This document shows positions 29,101-37,435 of a stretch of 64,000 nt of DNA, piece after piece; within the stretch, counting starts at the first letter, position 1, and each line of letters starts with the position of its first letter. The translations under genes and the position numbers were made by a program. Origin of the DNA: Rhodoplanes serenus (GTDB taxonomy: Bacteria; Pseudomonadota; Alphaproteobacteria; Rhizobiales; Xanthobacteraceae). The stretch covers positions 45,001 to 109,000 of the forward strand of contig WNKV01000014.1 of the NCBI GenBank assembly GCA_009720755.1, written 5' to 3'. A model generated the notes under the pieces. The model was given only the letters and a program-made list of their open reading frames with translations, did not search any database and was not told where the DNA came from.

Positions 29101-31168
29101 GACGGCTCGACCAACTACATCTCCCTTCCGCGGCCTCACCGCCGCGGCCTCATTGAAGCTGGAATGCCTGGGACACGCTGAGGGCGTCGATCTCGCGCTT
29201 TCCGCGGTTTCACCGCCGCGGCCTCATTGAAGCTCGGTCGGCAGCGCCTCGAGGGCCTGGATCGCATCCGGCTTTCCGCGATTTCACCGCCGCGGCCTCA
29301 TTGAAGCGCAACACCAGTCACATCGAGTGCGGTTGCTGTTGCCGCTTTCCGCGGTTTCACCGCCGCGGCCTCATTGAAGCTCGACGCCGTTGTGCGTCGA
29401 GATCACCAGCACCTTGCGCTTTCCGCGGTTTCACCGCCGCGGCCTCATTGAAGCTAGGCGATGGTGGTCACTACGGGGTCGCCACCGAGGGGAGCTTTCC
29501 GCGGTTTCACCGCCGCGGCCTCATTGAAGCTTAATATTGCCCACACAAGTGCAGCGACGTTTGACCCGCTTTCCGCGGTTTCACCGCCGCGGCCTCATTG
29601 AAGCCAGTCGCTGGTGGTAGGCTTCCCGTCGCGGTCGACGCGCGCTTTCCGCGGTTTCACCGCCGCGGCCTCATTGAAGCTGACAATCGAACCAACCCCG
29701 CCACCATGATCGGTAGCTTTCCGCGGTTTCACCGCCGCGGCCTCATTGAAGTCGCATACTTAAGGGTGATGTTCATCGTCATGATCCCGGCTTTCCGCGG
29801 TTTCACCGCCGCGGCCTCATTGAAGCGGGCAGACGCTCAAGCGACTCGAGTTGGTACCGAATTGCTTTCCGCGGTTTCACCGCCGCGGCCTCATTGAAGC
29901 CTGTCGCTCAAGCGCTACAAGCTGCCGTTCCCCAAGGGCTTTCCGCGGTTTCACCCCCGCGGCCTCATTGAAGCTGACGCCAGAGCGACGCGGACGGCCA
30001 GCGCCACAGCGCTTTCCGCGGTTTCACCGCCGCGGCCTCATTGAAGCAAGATCCGCGAGGACGAGCCGGAGGGCATCCTCACCGGGCTTTCCGCGGTTTC
30101 ACCGCCGCGGCCTCATTGAAGCATGCCGAGAACAACCAGGACGGCTTCATCGGCCGTTAGGCCTTTCCGCGGTTTCACCGCCGCGGCCTCATTGAAGCCC
30201 CATGGCGAACGGCATGGGCCTCATGGGCGAGGCTGCTTTCCGCGGTTTCACCGCCGCGGCCTCATTGAAGCCGGTGACGAGCAATCTGACGGAGCAGATC
30301 AAGCAGAACGGCTTTCCGCGGTTTCACCGCCGCGGCCTCATTGAAGCGCTGGCTCCGGCGCGATCACCGTCACGGGAGCATGTACGCTTTCCGCGGTTTC
30401 AACGCCGCGGCCTCATTGAAGCACGCCCAGCTCGAACAGCAGCGCAGTCAGCAGCGTCTTGCGCTTTCCGCGGTTTCAACGCCGCGGCCTCATTGAAGCG
30501 GGTTCCGGCACATCGTCGCGGGGAAATCGGTCCGGTGGATGCTTTCCGCGGTTTCACCGCCGCGGCCTCATTGAAGCTCGGCGGTGCCGCGCTGGGCGAT
30601 CTTGCCGAAGCCGAGCTTTCCGCGGTTTCACCGCCGCGGCCTCATTGAAGCGTTCGCGGCCTCAGTCCCCTTTCCTCAGTCGTGCCCGCTTTCCGCGGTT
30701 TCACCGCCGCGGCCTCATTGAAGCGCGGACTGCCATTGCCCTGACTCCTGTCGTGTCCCTAGCTTTCCGCGGTTTCACCGCCGCGGCCTCATTGAAGCGT
30801 CGCCGCGATGATGAACGACGGATAGGCATCGAGCGGCTTTCCGCGGTTTCGCCGCCGCGGCCTCATTGAAGCATGACTGGAAGCGGCCGAGGGTCCCTGC
30901 AAATCTGCTCGCTTTCCGCGGTTTCACCGCCACGGCCTCATTGAAGCCCGCCCAAACGACCTCCATCGTCTGAGGATCAGCCATGGCTTTCCGCGGTTTC
31001 ACCGCCGCGACCTCATTGAAGCGGCATGATGAACTTGACGGGCGCCGCCCAGGTGACATGCTTTCCGCGGTTTCACCGCCGCGGCCTCATTGAAGCCACC
31101 ACTGCGCGTTCTCGCACACTTCGAACCAGTCGCTTTCCGCAGCTCCACCGCCGCGGCCTCTCCGGGCC
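26143..31168 (+). CRISPR. CRISPR array, 68 repeats and 67 spacers, no cas genes nearby
   Basis: Repeats of 36-37 bp begin GCTTTCCGCGG, have the middle TTTCACCGCCGCGG, and end CCTCATTGAAGC. Mean period is 74.5 bp; spacers run about 35-43 nt and all look distinct. The inner inverted repeat GCGGT-TTC-ACCGC gives a short hairpin, and the 3' end ATTGAAGC matches the 8-nt crRNA handle produced by Cas6, so a class 1 (type I or III) system processed from the plus strand is expected. The first 23 repeats are identical. Variants accumulate toward the right, and the last (31132-31168) is strongly degenerate, which puts the leader on the left. No cas gene lies in the 26 kb before or 33 kb after. Confidence 0.98.
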
Positions 31169-31197
31169 CGGCGACCATGCGGAGATCGGCCCCGCGG

Positions 31198-31863
31198 TCA
31201 GCGGATCGCCCATTGCTGCGACAGGCCCCAGCGATGCGGCGTGCCACCCGGGGTGCCGCCGCCCGCGGTGCCGCCACCCGGGGTGCCGCCGGCCGGCACC
31301 GCCGCCGGCCCGGCCGGGCCGGCCTCCGCCCGCTGGTCCGGCGCCGCCAGGATCAGCGCCCAGAACACCTTGTACTTGGTGCCGGGCGCGAAGGCGGCCG
31401 CGATGCCCATGCGGGTCGCGTCCTTGGCCAGCATGTTGGCGCGGTGCGGCGGCGAATCGCGCCAGCCCGAGAACGCCTCGGCGAGGGTGTGGTAGCCGGC
31501 CGAGACGTTCTCGACCGCCATCCGGGCATCGAAGCCGGAGCCGGCGATGCGGGTCTTGAAGTCGCGCCCGACATTGTGGTCGAGCTTGTTCTTCGCCGCC
31601 ATGGCGCGCGCCTGCTCCTCGGCGAGCCGCATCAGGATCGGATCGATGGTGACGGCGCCGAGGCCGTTGTTGCGGCGATAACCGGAGATCATCGAGGCGG
31701 CGGCGGCCGGATCGAGATCGGCGCCCTTGGTGAGATTGCGGTAGAAGCTCGGCTCGTCGACCCCGGGGTCGCGGTCCCCGGCGCAGCCGGCGAGCGCCAG
31801 CGCGGCGGCGGCGAGCACGACCAGATGCCGCGACGGACGCGGCAGGCGGCGAGCGGACATCAT
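31198..31863 (-). CDS. CAP/SCP-domain lipoprotein
   Basis: 221 residues. The signal peptide ends with lipobox LALAGC. The CAP domain (about 55-165) shows GYRRNNGLGAVTIDPIL, LDHNVG, the motif ENVSAGYHT and GWRDSPPHRANML. Bacterial CAP proteins are extracytoplasmic and mostly of unknown function. The C-terminus is a Gly/Pro/Ala repeat (GGTPGGGTAGG). The start ATG 31861-31863 overlaps the TGA of the MscS gene (ATGA), so the two are translationally coupled. The stop lies 29 bp from the last CRISPR repeat. Confidence 0.88.
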   Translation of the reverse strand: MMSARRLPRPSRHLVVLAAAALALAGCAGDRDPGVDEPSFYRNLTKGADLDPAAAASMISGYRRNNGLGAVTIDPILMRLAEEQARAMAAKNKLDHNVGRDFKTRIAGSGFDARMAVENVSAGYHTLAEAFSGWRDSPPHRANMLAKDATRMGIAAAFAPGTKYKVFWALILAAPDQRAEAGPAGPAAVPAGGTPGGGTAGGGTPGGTPHRWGLSQQWAIR

Positions 31864-34298
31864 GGTGTCGGTTCCTCGATCATGGGCGGACCCGGCACGC
31901 GCTCGTCGTGAATCGGGTAGGGAATCTTGATGCCCGCCTCGCGGAACTTCTGCAAGACCGCGACGTGCAGGTCGTTCTTCACCGACAGGCCGTTCTCGAC
32001 ATTGGAGAGAATGCAGCGCAGCTCGAAGTCGAGCCCGATGTCGCCGAAGCCGAGCAGGAACACGCCCGGCGGCGGCGCCCGCAGCACCAGCGGATGGGCG
32101 CGCGCGCAGCCGGCGAGAATCTCGCGCACCCGCTCGACGTCGCTGTCGTATGCCACTCGCACCTTGAGGATGACACGGCCGAGCGTGTTGCCGTGCGTCC
32201 AGTTCTTCACCGAGGAGGTGATGAACTCGGAGTTCGGGATGATCACGCTGGCGCGATCGAAGGTCTCGATCTCGGTGGCCCGCACGCTGATCTTGCGCAC
32301 GAACCCCTCCTCGTTCTTGACCACCACCCAGTCGCCCACCCGGATCGGCCGCTCGGCGAGCAGGATCAGGCCCGACACGAAGTTCGACACGATCGATTGC
32401 AGGCCGAAGCCGATGCCGACCGAGAGGGCGCCGGCGATGAGGGCGATCTTCTGGAGGTCGATGCCGATCGAGCCGAGCACCGCGGCGAGCACGCCGATCA
32501 GGCCCGCGTAACCGAACAGGGTCGAGATCGAGTGCTGCAAGCCGGGATCGAGGGCGGTGCGCGGCAGAAAGCTCGTCTCCAGCCAGCGCTGCGCGCCGCG
32601 CACGCCGAGCACACCGATCAAGAGGATGGCGATGGCGCCCAGCACGGTCTGGATCGAGATGGTGACGCCGCCGACCTGCCAGCCGAACGCCGCCTCGGCC
32701 AGGCGGGTCAGCACGTCGTCGGCGAACACGCCCCACGGCCCGAGCACCGCCAAGATCGCGAGCACCAAGAGCGACACCCGGATGATCGCCGACAGCAGCG
32801 TGGCGATGAGGTCGAGACCGCGGCTCGACAGGCCGAGCAGCCCGGCGATGGCGCGGCCGCGCTCGCTGCCGCCCGACAGCACCTGGGTGAACAGCGCATC
32901 CACGAAGGCATCGAGCACCACCAGCATGCCGGCCAGCGACAGCACGATGACCAGCCGGCTCGCCATGAAGGCGGCGAGCGCGATGTAGCCGGCCGCCAGC
33001 GGCACCGCGATGGCCACCACGAAGAGGGCCAGCAGCACCCGCGCGCCACGCAGGCCCGGGCCGGGCGGCGCATCCTCCGCGGCGGCGCCGCGGGCGGTCC
33101 GCCACATGAAGTTGACCGCGAGGCCGACGATCATCACCGCCAGCATGGCGCTGGTCGCCACCGTCAGGGCGATCGGGGCGGTCGTCGTCTTGTGGATCAG
33201 GTTGAGAACGATGACGAGGCCGAGCGCGCGCGCCGCCCAGGTCAGGTGAAAGGTCGCCCGGGTCGCCTCGGCGTCGCTCCAGGCGAACAGCCGGCGGCTC
33301 GGCTGGTCGGGCGCGAACAGCGCACGGGCGACGGCCCGCCCGGTGCTGGCGGTCGCCACCGCGAGCCCGATGCCGACCCCGAGGCTGCGAATCCACGCCG
33401 GCATCAGCCCGTAGTTCTCCAGCACCAGCACGGTGACGATCACCGCCGCCGGCATCGTCAGCGCATGGGCGAGCAGCACCATCACGGCCTGGTAGGCGCG
33501 GTCGAAGCGGGCCGCCAGCCCGCCGTCGATCAGCCGATGGTGCAGCCAGCGGAACAGCAGCACGGCGCCGAGCCCGAAGCCGAGCAGCGTCAGCGCCGCG
33601 CCGGCGACGCTGCCGCGGGTCGCGGCGGCGCCCGCATAGAGCCACCAGGCGCGACCGAGCTGGACGAGGCGGCCGGCCTCCGAGCGCAGGCCCTCGGAGA
33701 CGTCGGCCCAGAAGGTCGGGTTGAACAGCCCGGCACTGCGGGCGAACAGCTCGCGGGTGAACAGGCCACGTCGCAGGTCGGTCACCCGCTCGCTCGCCTC
33801 GTCGGCCTTGACCAGCAGCAGCCGCCCCTGCTTGACGGCGGCCTCCACCTCGCTCTGCTGCTTGGTCAGCTTGGCCCGCTCGGCGGCGACGCCGGGGTCC
33901 TCCTTGGGCTGGTCCTCCTCGGGCGGGTCGCCAAGCTGCTTGAGCTGGGCGGTGGCCTGGTTCAGCTCGCCTTCGAGCGCCCCGATGGTGTCGCGCAGTT
34001 CGGCCCGCATGACGGTGAGGCGGCGGCGCAGCTCGGCGAGGGAGTCGTCGAAGTGAGCGTCGGCGGCGAGCGCCTTCTCGATCTCGTCGAGGCTCGCCTT
34101 GGTGGCATCGAGGCGCGCCGCAACCGGCGGCGGCTGGGGCGCGGCCGCCGGCTTGGCGCCGGGCTGGGCGGCCCCCGCTGTCGCGGCCACCAGCACCAGC
34201 CCGAGCCAGACGGTGAGCACGAGGCCCGCCAGCGCGGCGGCGCCCCACCCCACGCCCCATCGCGCGCCGCCCCGGCGCAGCCCCTTCGTCTGTCGCAT
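31860..34298 (-). CDS. Large mechanosensitive channel, DUF3772-MscS type
   Basis: 812 residues. The N-terminal signal/anchor segment is followed by a periplasmic coiled-coil region (about 60-180; DUF3772-like) and about 11 membrane helices. The MscS core lies at roughly 560-790: the pore helix has KIALIAGALSVGIGFGLQSIVSNFVSG, then RPIRVGDWVVV in the beta domain and a C-terminal domain ending PYPIHDERVPG. Such long MscS homologues release solutes on hypo-osmotic shock. Upstream by 32 bp is a small membrane protein; downstream it is coupled to the CAP lipoprotein. Probable three-gene operon. Confidence 0.92.
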   Translation of the reverse strand: MRQTKGLRRGGARWGVGWGAAALAGLVLTVWLGLVLVAATAGAAQPGAKPAAAPQPPPVAARLDATKASLDEIEKALAADAHFDDSLAELRRRLTVMRAELRDTIGALEGELNQATAQLKQLGDPPEEDQPKEDPGVAAERAKLTKQQSEVEAAVKQGRLLLVKADEASERVTDLRRGLFTRELFARSAGLFNPTFWADVSEGLRSEAGRLVQLGRAWWLYAGAAATRGSVAGAALTLLGFGLGAVLLFRWLHHRLIDGGLAARFDRAYQAVMVLLAHALTMPAAVIVTVLVLENYGLMPAWIRSLGVGIGLAVATASTGRAVARALFAPDQPSRRLFAWSDAEATRATFHLTWAARALGLVIVLNLIHKTTTAPIALTVATSAMLAVMIVGLAVNFMWRTARGAAAEDAPPGPGLRGARVLLALFVVAIAVPLAAGYIALAAFMASRLVIVLSLAGMLVVLDAFVDALFTQVLSGGSERGRAIAGLLGLSSRGLDLIATLLSAIIRVSLLVLAILAVLGPWGVFADDVLTRLAEAAFGWQVGGVTISIQTVLGAIAILLIGVLGVRGAQRWLETSFLPRTALDPGLQHSISTLFGYAGLIGVLAAVLGSIGIDLQKIALIAGALSVGIGFGLQSIVSNFVSGLILLAERPIRVGDWVVVKNEEGFVRKISVRATEIETFDRASVIIPNSEFITSSVKNWTHGNTLGRVILKVRVAYDSDVERVREILAGCARAHPLVLRAPPPGVFLLGFGDIGLDFELRCILSNVENGLSVKNDLHVAVLQKFREAGIKIPYPIHDERVPGPPMIEEPTP

Positions 34299-34330
34299 TC
34301 TCCGCCCCCGTCCAGCTCCGATGCGGCGCT

Positions 34331-34693
34331 TCAGCGACGCGGCCCCCTCGCCCGCACCGCCATCGGCTCGCCGCGCTGCTCCACCGCGGGGGCGGCCGGC
34401 GCCGCAGCGCCGCCGCCGGCGCCGTCGTCGCGCTCGCCGAGCCGCATCACGGCGGTGCCCATCACCCAGCTCCCCAGCGTCACGGCAAAGCCGAACAGAA
34501 GGAGGCCGATCGCCACCACCGGCGACTGGTCGCCGAGCACCAGCGTCCGCAACCGATGCGCGTCGAGGGCCATGAGCCCCGCCACCGCGAGCACCGCGAT
34601 CACCAGGCCGATGGCCAAGTTGATCGCCAGCAGGCGCACCAGCGGCAGCCGCAGCAGGCGGCCGGCCGGCGTGTCGGGCCGAGAGTGGGTCAT
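34331..34693 (-). CDS. Small two-helix membrane protein
   Basis: 120 residues, not recognised. Two hydrophobic helices (LLAINLAIGLVIAVLAVAGL and VVAIGLLLFGFAVTLGSWVM) are separated by a short loop. The cytoplasmic tail is rich in Ala, Gly and Arg. Start ATG 34693 follows GGAGGACC; the frame is open further upstream without support. It is 32 bp before the MscS gene on the same strand and may be an accessory of that operon. The 296-bp gap on its upstream side holds an imperfect dyad (34933-34967) after ecfG that may end that transcript. Confidence 0.65.
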   Translation of the reverse strand: MTHSRPDTPAGRLLRLPLVRLLAINLAIGLVIAVLAVAGLMALDAHRLRTLVLGDQSPVVAIGLLLFGFAVTLGSWVMGTAVMRLGERDDGAGGGAAAPAAPAVEQRGEPMAVRARGPRR

Positions 34694-34989
34694 GGGGAGG
34701 TCCTCCGCCGCGGCGCGGACCTCGTGGCCCGCCGGAACCTTATGGCCCAACCGGAATCGCCGTGTCGAGCCGGCCTCCCGTTGCCGTGTCTCGATGGCGG
34801 AAGCATGGTGCGACCCGCAGCCGCCGGCGGAGGGAGCCGGGGACCGGCCCTCGCAGGGCGGTCGCACCGCAGTGGCGCACCCGTAATGGGCGCACCTATA
34901 GTGGTTCATCTACTGCGACGCACCCATAGCAACGCACCGGCCACGGCGGGCTGCCGCGGCCGGTGCGAGCCGAACAAGAAGTAGGGTAT

Positions 34990-35568
34990 TTAGCTGCCGC
35001 CGCCCGAGAACACGGCGCGCAGCTCGCGATCGGGACCGAGGTCCTCGATGCTCTCGATGGCCAAGAGCTCGGCGAGGCGCGTGCGGGCGCGGTTGACGCG
35101 GCTCTTGATGGTGCCGACCGCACAGCCGCAGATCTCGGCGGCCTCCTCGTACGAGAAGCCGGACGCGCCCACCAGCACCAGCGCCTCGCGCTGGTCCGGC
35201 GGCAGCTTGCCGAGCGCCTCGCGGAACTCCTCGAACTCGACCCGGCTCGCCTGCTCGGGCTGCGTCTTCATGCTGTCCGCATAAGCGCCGTCGGAATCCG
35301 GCACCTCGCGCCGCCGCTTGCGGTACTCGGAGCGGAACAGGTTGCGCAGGATGGTGAACAGCCACGCCGACATGTTGGTGCCGGGCTCGAACGAATCGAG
35401 ATTGGCCCAGGCCCGCAGCAGGGTCTCCTGCACCAGGTCGTCGGCGCGGTCCACATTGGCCGACAGCGAGATGGCGAAGGCGCGCAGGCTGGGGACGGCC
35501 GCCAGCATGGCCTCGCGAACGCTCGCGTCGTTGCGCGAGTCGGCCCGTCCGGACGGATCGCGGCTCAT
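34990..35568 (-). CDS. ecfG: General stress response sigma factor EcfG
   Basis: 192 residues, ECF sigma factor. Region 2 is recognisable in RADDLVQETLLRAWANLDSFEPGTNMSAWLFTILRN; region 4 in LPPDQREALVLVGASGFSYEEAAEICGCAVGTIKSRVNRAR. The match to alphaproteobacterial EcfG and the pairing with nepR and phyR define the role. EcfG directs RNA polymerase to GGAAC-N16/17-GTT promoters when NepR is titrated by phosphorylated PhyR. Its ATG overlaps the nepR stop (ATGA), so the two are translationally coupled. A promoter of its own class lies upstream of nepR, giving positive autoregulation. Confidence 0.96.
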   Translation of the reverse strand: MSRDPSGRADSRNDASVREAMLAAVPSLRAFAISLSANVDRADDLVQETLLRAWANLDSFEPGTNMSAWLFTILRNLFRSEYRKRRREVPDSDGAYADSMKTQPEQASRVEFEEFREALGKLPPDQREALVLVGASGFSYEEAAEICGCAVGTIKSRVNRARTRLAELLAIESIEDLGPDRELRAVFSGGGS

Positions 35569-35801
35569 TCGCTCGCGTCCTTGTCGACGCCTTCCGTGCG
35601 GACCACCTTGGTGTCCAGATTACGCAGGAGATCGGCGAAGCGATCGGGCACGCCCTGATCGACGATATCGTCGTAGACGGCCCGGAGCTGCTGTCCGATC
35701 TTGGTCTGAATCTCGCGGTTCAAGGCGGGGCCCGGTCTCGCCGGGCTCGGACGCACCTGAACCAATCCTTCGGGCCGCGACGACTTTCTTTCCTTCATCA
35801 T
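35565..35801 (-). CDS. nepR: Anti-sigma factor NepR
   Basis: 78 residues. The conserved two-helix core LNREIQTKIGQQLRAVYDDIVDQGVPDRFADLLRNLD is diagnostic of NepR, which holds EcfG in the uninduced state and is captured by phospho-PhyR. The flanking ends are disordered-looking (SSRPEGLVQVRPSPARPG; KVVRTEGVDKDASE). Two adjacent ATGs (35801 and 35798) are possible starts behind GAGG. It overlaps ecfG by four bases and is divergent from phyR across a shared regulatory region. Confidence 0.95.
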   Translation of the reverse strand: MMKERKSSRPEGLVQVRPSPARPGPALNREIQTKIGQQLRAVYDDIVDQGVPDRFADLLRNLDTKVVRTEGVDKDASE

Positions 35802-35860
35802 GTCCTCACACCGGCTCGCCCGTGACCCGGGAAACGCCGGACCCCCGCGCACTTTGAACC

Positions 35861-35919
35861 AACTCCGGAAACCTGTCATAGTTCCAGCCGAGGGAACCTT
35901 TATGTGATCACCGCGTTCC
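35861..35919. promoter_or_regulatory. Overlapping divergent EcfG-type promoters of nepR-ecfG and phyR
   Basis: Plus strand (toward phyR): GGAAC 35893-35897, 16 nt, CGTT 35914-35917. Minus strand (toward nepR): GGAAC at 35915-35919, 16 nt, GGTT at 35895-35898, occupying the same DNA. A second minus-strand box has GGAAC at 35881-35885, 16 nt, AGTT at 35861-35864. The spacing and sequence agree with the known EcfG consensus. Confidence 0.85.
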
Positions 35920-35964
35920 CCTCGGGCTCGTCCACGGGGTCACACACATTTGGGAGTTCCAGCT

Positions 35965-36768
35965 TTGTCGTCGGCGCAAATGGTTGCTCACCATCTTCCG
36001 TATCTGCGCCGGTATGCGCGCGCGCTCACCGGCAGCCAGTCGTCGGGAGACGCCTACGTCGCCGCCACCCTCGAGGCCATCGTCAAGGAGCCGTCGATTC
36101 TCGCCGACGCCGGCAAGCCCAAGGTGGCCCTGTTCCGCTGCTTCACGGCGATCTGGAACTCGTTGCCGGTCAACGGCTCCTCCGATCTGGTCGAGCCCGA
36201 CAGCCCGGCCGAGCGGCGCCTCGGCCAGCTCACGCCCAAGGCGCGGCAAGCCTTCCTGCTCGTCTCGCTCGAAGGCTTCTCGGAGGAGGACGCCGCCGGC
36301 ATCCTCGACGTCGATCTCTCCAAGATTCGCAGCCTCGTGGAAGAGGCCGGCCGCGAGCTCGCCGCCGAGATCGCCACCGATGTCCTCATCATCGAGGACG
36401 AGACCTTCATCGCCCTCGATCTCGAAGGGCTGGTGGAGAGCCTCGGCCATCGCGTGGTGGGCATCGCCCGCACCCACAGCGAGGCCGTGCAGATCGCCCA
36501 GAAGAAGCGGCCGGGCCTGATCCTCGCCGACATCCAGCTCGCCGACGGCAGCTCCGGGCTCGACGCCGTCAACGAGCTGCTCGACACCTTCGAGGTGCCG
36601 GTGATCTTCATCACCGCCTATCCCGAGCGCTTCCTCACCGGCCAGCGGCCGGAGCCGGCCTTCCTGATCGCCAAGCCGTTCCAGCCCGCCACCGTCTCGG
36701 CCGTGGTCAGCCAGGCGCTGTTCTTCGAGCGCAACGCCACCCGGCGTGAGCGCCGAATTCCAGCCTGA
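35965..36768 (+). CDS. phyR: Stress response regulator PhyR
   Basis: 267 residues from TTG 35965, the same length as Methylobacterium PhyR; GGGAG lies 8 nt upstream. TTG 35950 and ATG 35980 are alternatives. Residues 1-125 form the sigma-like domain (LPYLRRYARALTGSQSSGDAYVAATLEAIV; LTPKARQAFLLVSLEGFSEEDAAGIL), which mimics EcfG and binds NepR. Residues 140-255 form a receiver domain: acidic pair in IIEDE, phospho-acceptor Asp about 189 in ADIQL, Thr in FITAYP and Lys in AKPF. Phosphorylation, probably by the nearby HWE kinase, frees the sigma-like domain to take NepR off EcfG. Confidence 0.96.
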   Translation: MSSAQMVAHHLPYLRRYARALTGSQSSGDAYVAATLEAIVKEPSILADAGKPKVALFRCFTAIWNSLPVNGSSDLVEPDSPAERRLGQLTPKARQAFLLVSLEGFSEEDAAGILDVDLSKIRSLVEEAGRELAAEIATDVLIIEDETFIALDLEGLVESLGHRVVGIARTHSEAVQIAQKKRPGLILADIQLADGSSGLDAVNELLDTFEVPVIFITAYPERFLTGQRPEPAFLIAKPFQPATVSAVVSQALFFERNATRRERRIPA

Positions 36769-37041
36769 CGCCTCCCCGCGGCGACGCCGTCGCCGCGGGC
36801 TCCCACCCGCCCGCCGATCGCCAGGTCCCGCCGCGTCCGCCTCCTGCGCCGCTTCCCATCTCCCGCATGTCGTACCGTCTTGCCTTGGGGAGGACGGTCG
36901 CTCCGTGAGCCGAGGACGAGATGCGCCGTCGGCAGAGGCCGGCCCGACCGCCGGCCAGCGAGGCGCGACGAACCGGCCATCGCGAACACGGGGTGCGGGA
37001 TCTGGACAGAGATAAAGAGCGTGGAGCGCGAAAGGGCCCGG

Positions 37042-37128
37042 ACAGAGAAAAGGCGTGGTTGACGGAGTCAACCACGCCTTAAATGGCCGGCCGAGCACGG
37101 GGGGGGAGGGGGAATGGCGGCCGGTCAC
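37042..37128 (-). ncRNA. Candidate EcfG-dependent small RNA with C-rich loop
   Basis: On the minus strand a consensus EcfG promoter (GGAAC 37155-37159, 16 nt, GGTT 37135-37138) points left and predicts a start near 37128. The RNA would then form a 7-bp stem (37120-37126 region with 37087-37093) closing a 24-nt loop that contains C5-U-C8. A perfect 14-bp terminator hairpin (37050-37063 with 37067-37080) and UUUUCUCU follow. Length is about 85 nt. No reading frame of note is present. C-rich loops are used by stress sRNAs such as Caulobacter GsrN to pair with purine-rich ribosome sites. Start site and existence are inferred. Confidence 0.6.
37050..37080 (-). terminator. Perfect terminator hairpin in the GSR intergenic region
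   Basis: 14-bp perfect stem with a 3-nt loop, followed on the minus strand by TTTTCTCT and on the plus strand only by AAATGG. The orientation therefore favours termination of a minus-strand transcript, although no annotated minus gene lies upstream of it. Confidence 0.8.
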
Positions 37129-37134
37129 CAGGAC

Positions 37135-37283
37135 AACCGACCACCAGGACATTGGTTCCGGACATCTTGAAAAAATTTTGGACCCGAACTCGGCTCCCTC
37201 CGGGAGGCGCCGCGTCGGCGGCGTCTTCTCTGCGGCCGCGGCGCCCCGTGCGACAGAAACCATCGACGTCGTCACCGCGTTCC
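37135..37283 (-). promoter_or_regulatory. Two minus-strand EcfG-type boxes between phyR and the HWE kinase
   Basis: Proximal box: GGAAC 37155-37159, N16, GGTT 37135-37138. Distal box: GGAAC 37279-37283, N17, GGTT 37258-37261. Both point away from the kinase gene and toward the candidate sRNA. The rest of this 667-bp gap (36769-37435) shows no convincing gene, and I found no plus-strand EcfG box for the kinase. Confidence 0.65.
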
Positions 37284-37435
37284 GCTCGGGCACAGCACCC
37301 GAATCCGGGCCGATGGAGCGGCCGCGGACGAGTCCCGGCCCCGGCCGGCTTCGCCGCGCTTGCCCGAGATCAAGGCGGGGGTTGGAGGGCCCGGCAGGAT
37401 TCGGGTGGCCCTTCGGCCCCGATGGAGTGTGGGAC

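Noticed and set aside
26150-31110. Many overlapping reading frames of 60-180 residues with repeated FRGFTAAASLK or FPRFHRRGLIEA units
   Set aside because: They are translations of the CRISPR repeat in different frames; spacer-encoded parts are unrelated and there are no ribosome sites.
31169-34700. Possible cas genes next to the CRISPR array
   Set aside because: All genes here are recognisable as CAP lipoprotein, MscS channel and a small membrane protein; no nuclease, RAMP or Cas1 motif is present.
34933-34967. Intrinsic terminator after ecfG
   Set aside because: The dyad is long but interrupted and lacks a U-run on the minus strand, so it was not listed as a terminator.
37040-37090. Terminator hairpin as the end of the phyR transcript
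   Set aside because: It is 280 bp past phyR and has no T-run on the plus strand, whereas the minus strand has one; a role for phyR remains possible but less likely.
37055-37435. N-terminal extension of the HWE kinase by 127 codons
   Set aside because: It runs through the terminator hairpin and the candidate sRNA and has no domain; conserved helices begin at ATG 37436.
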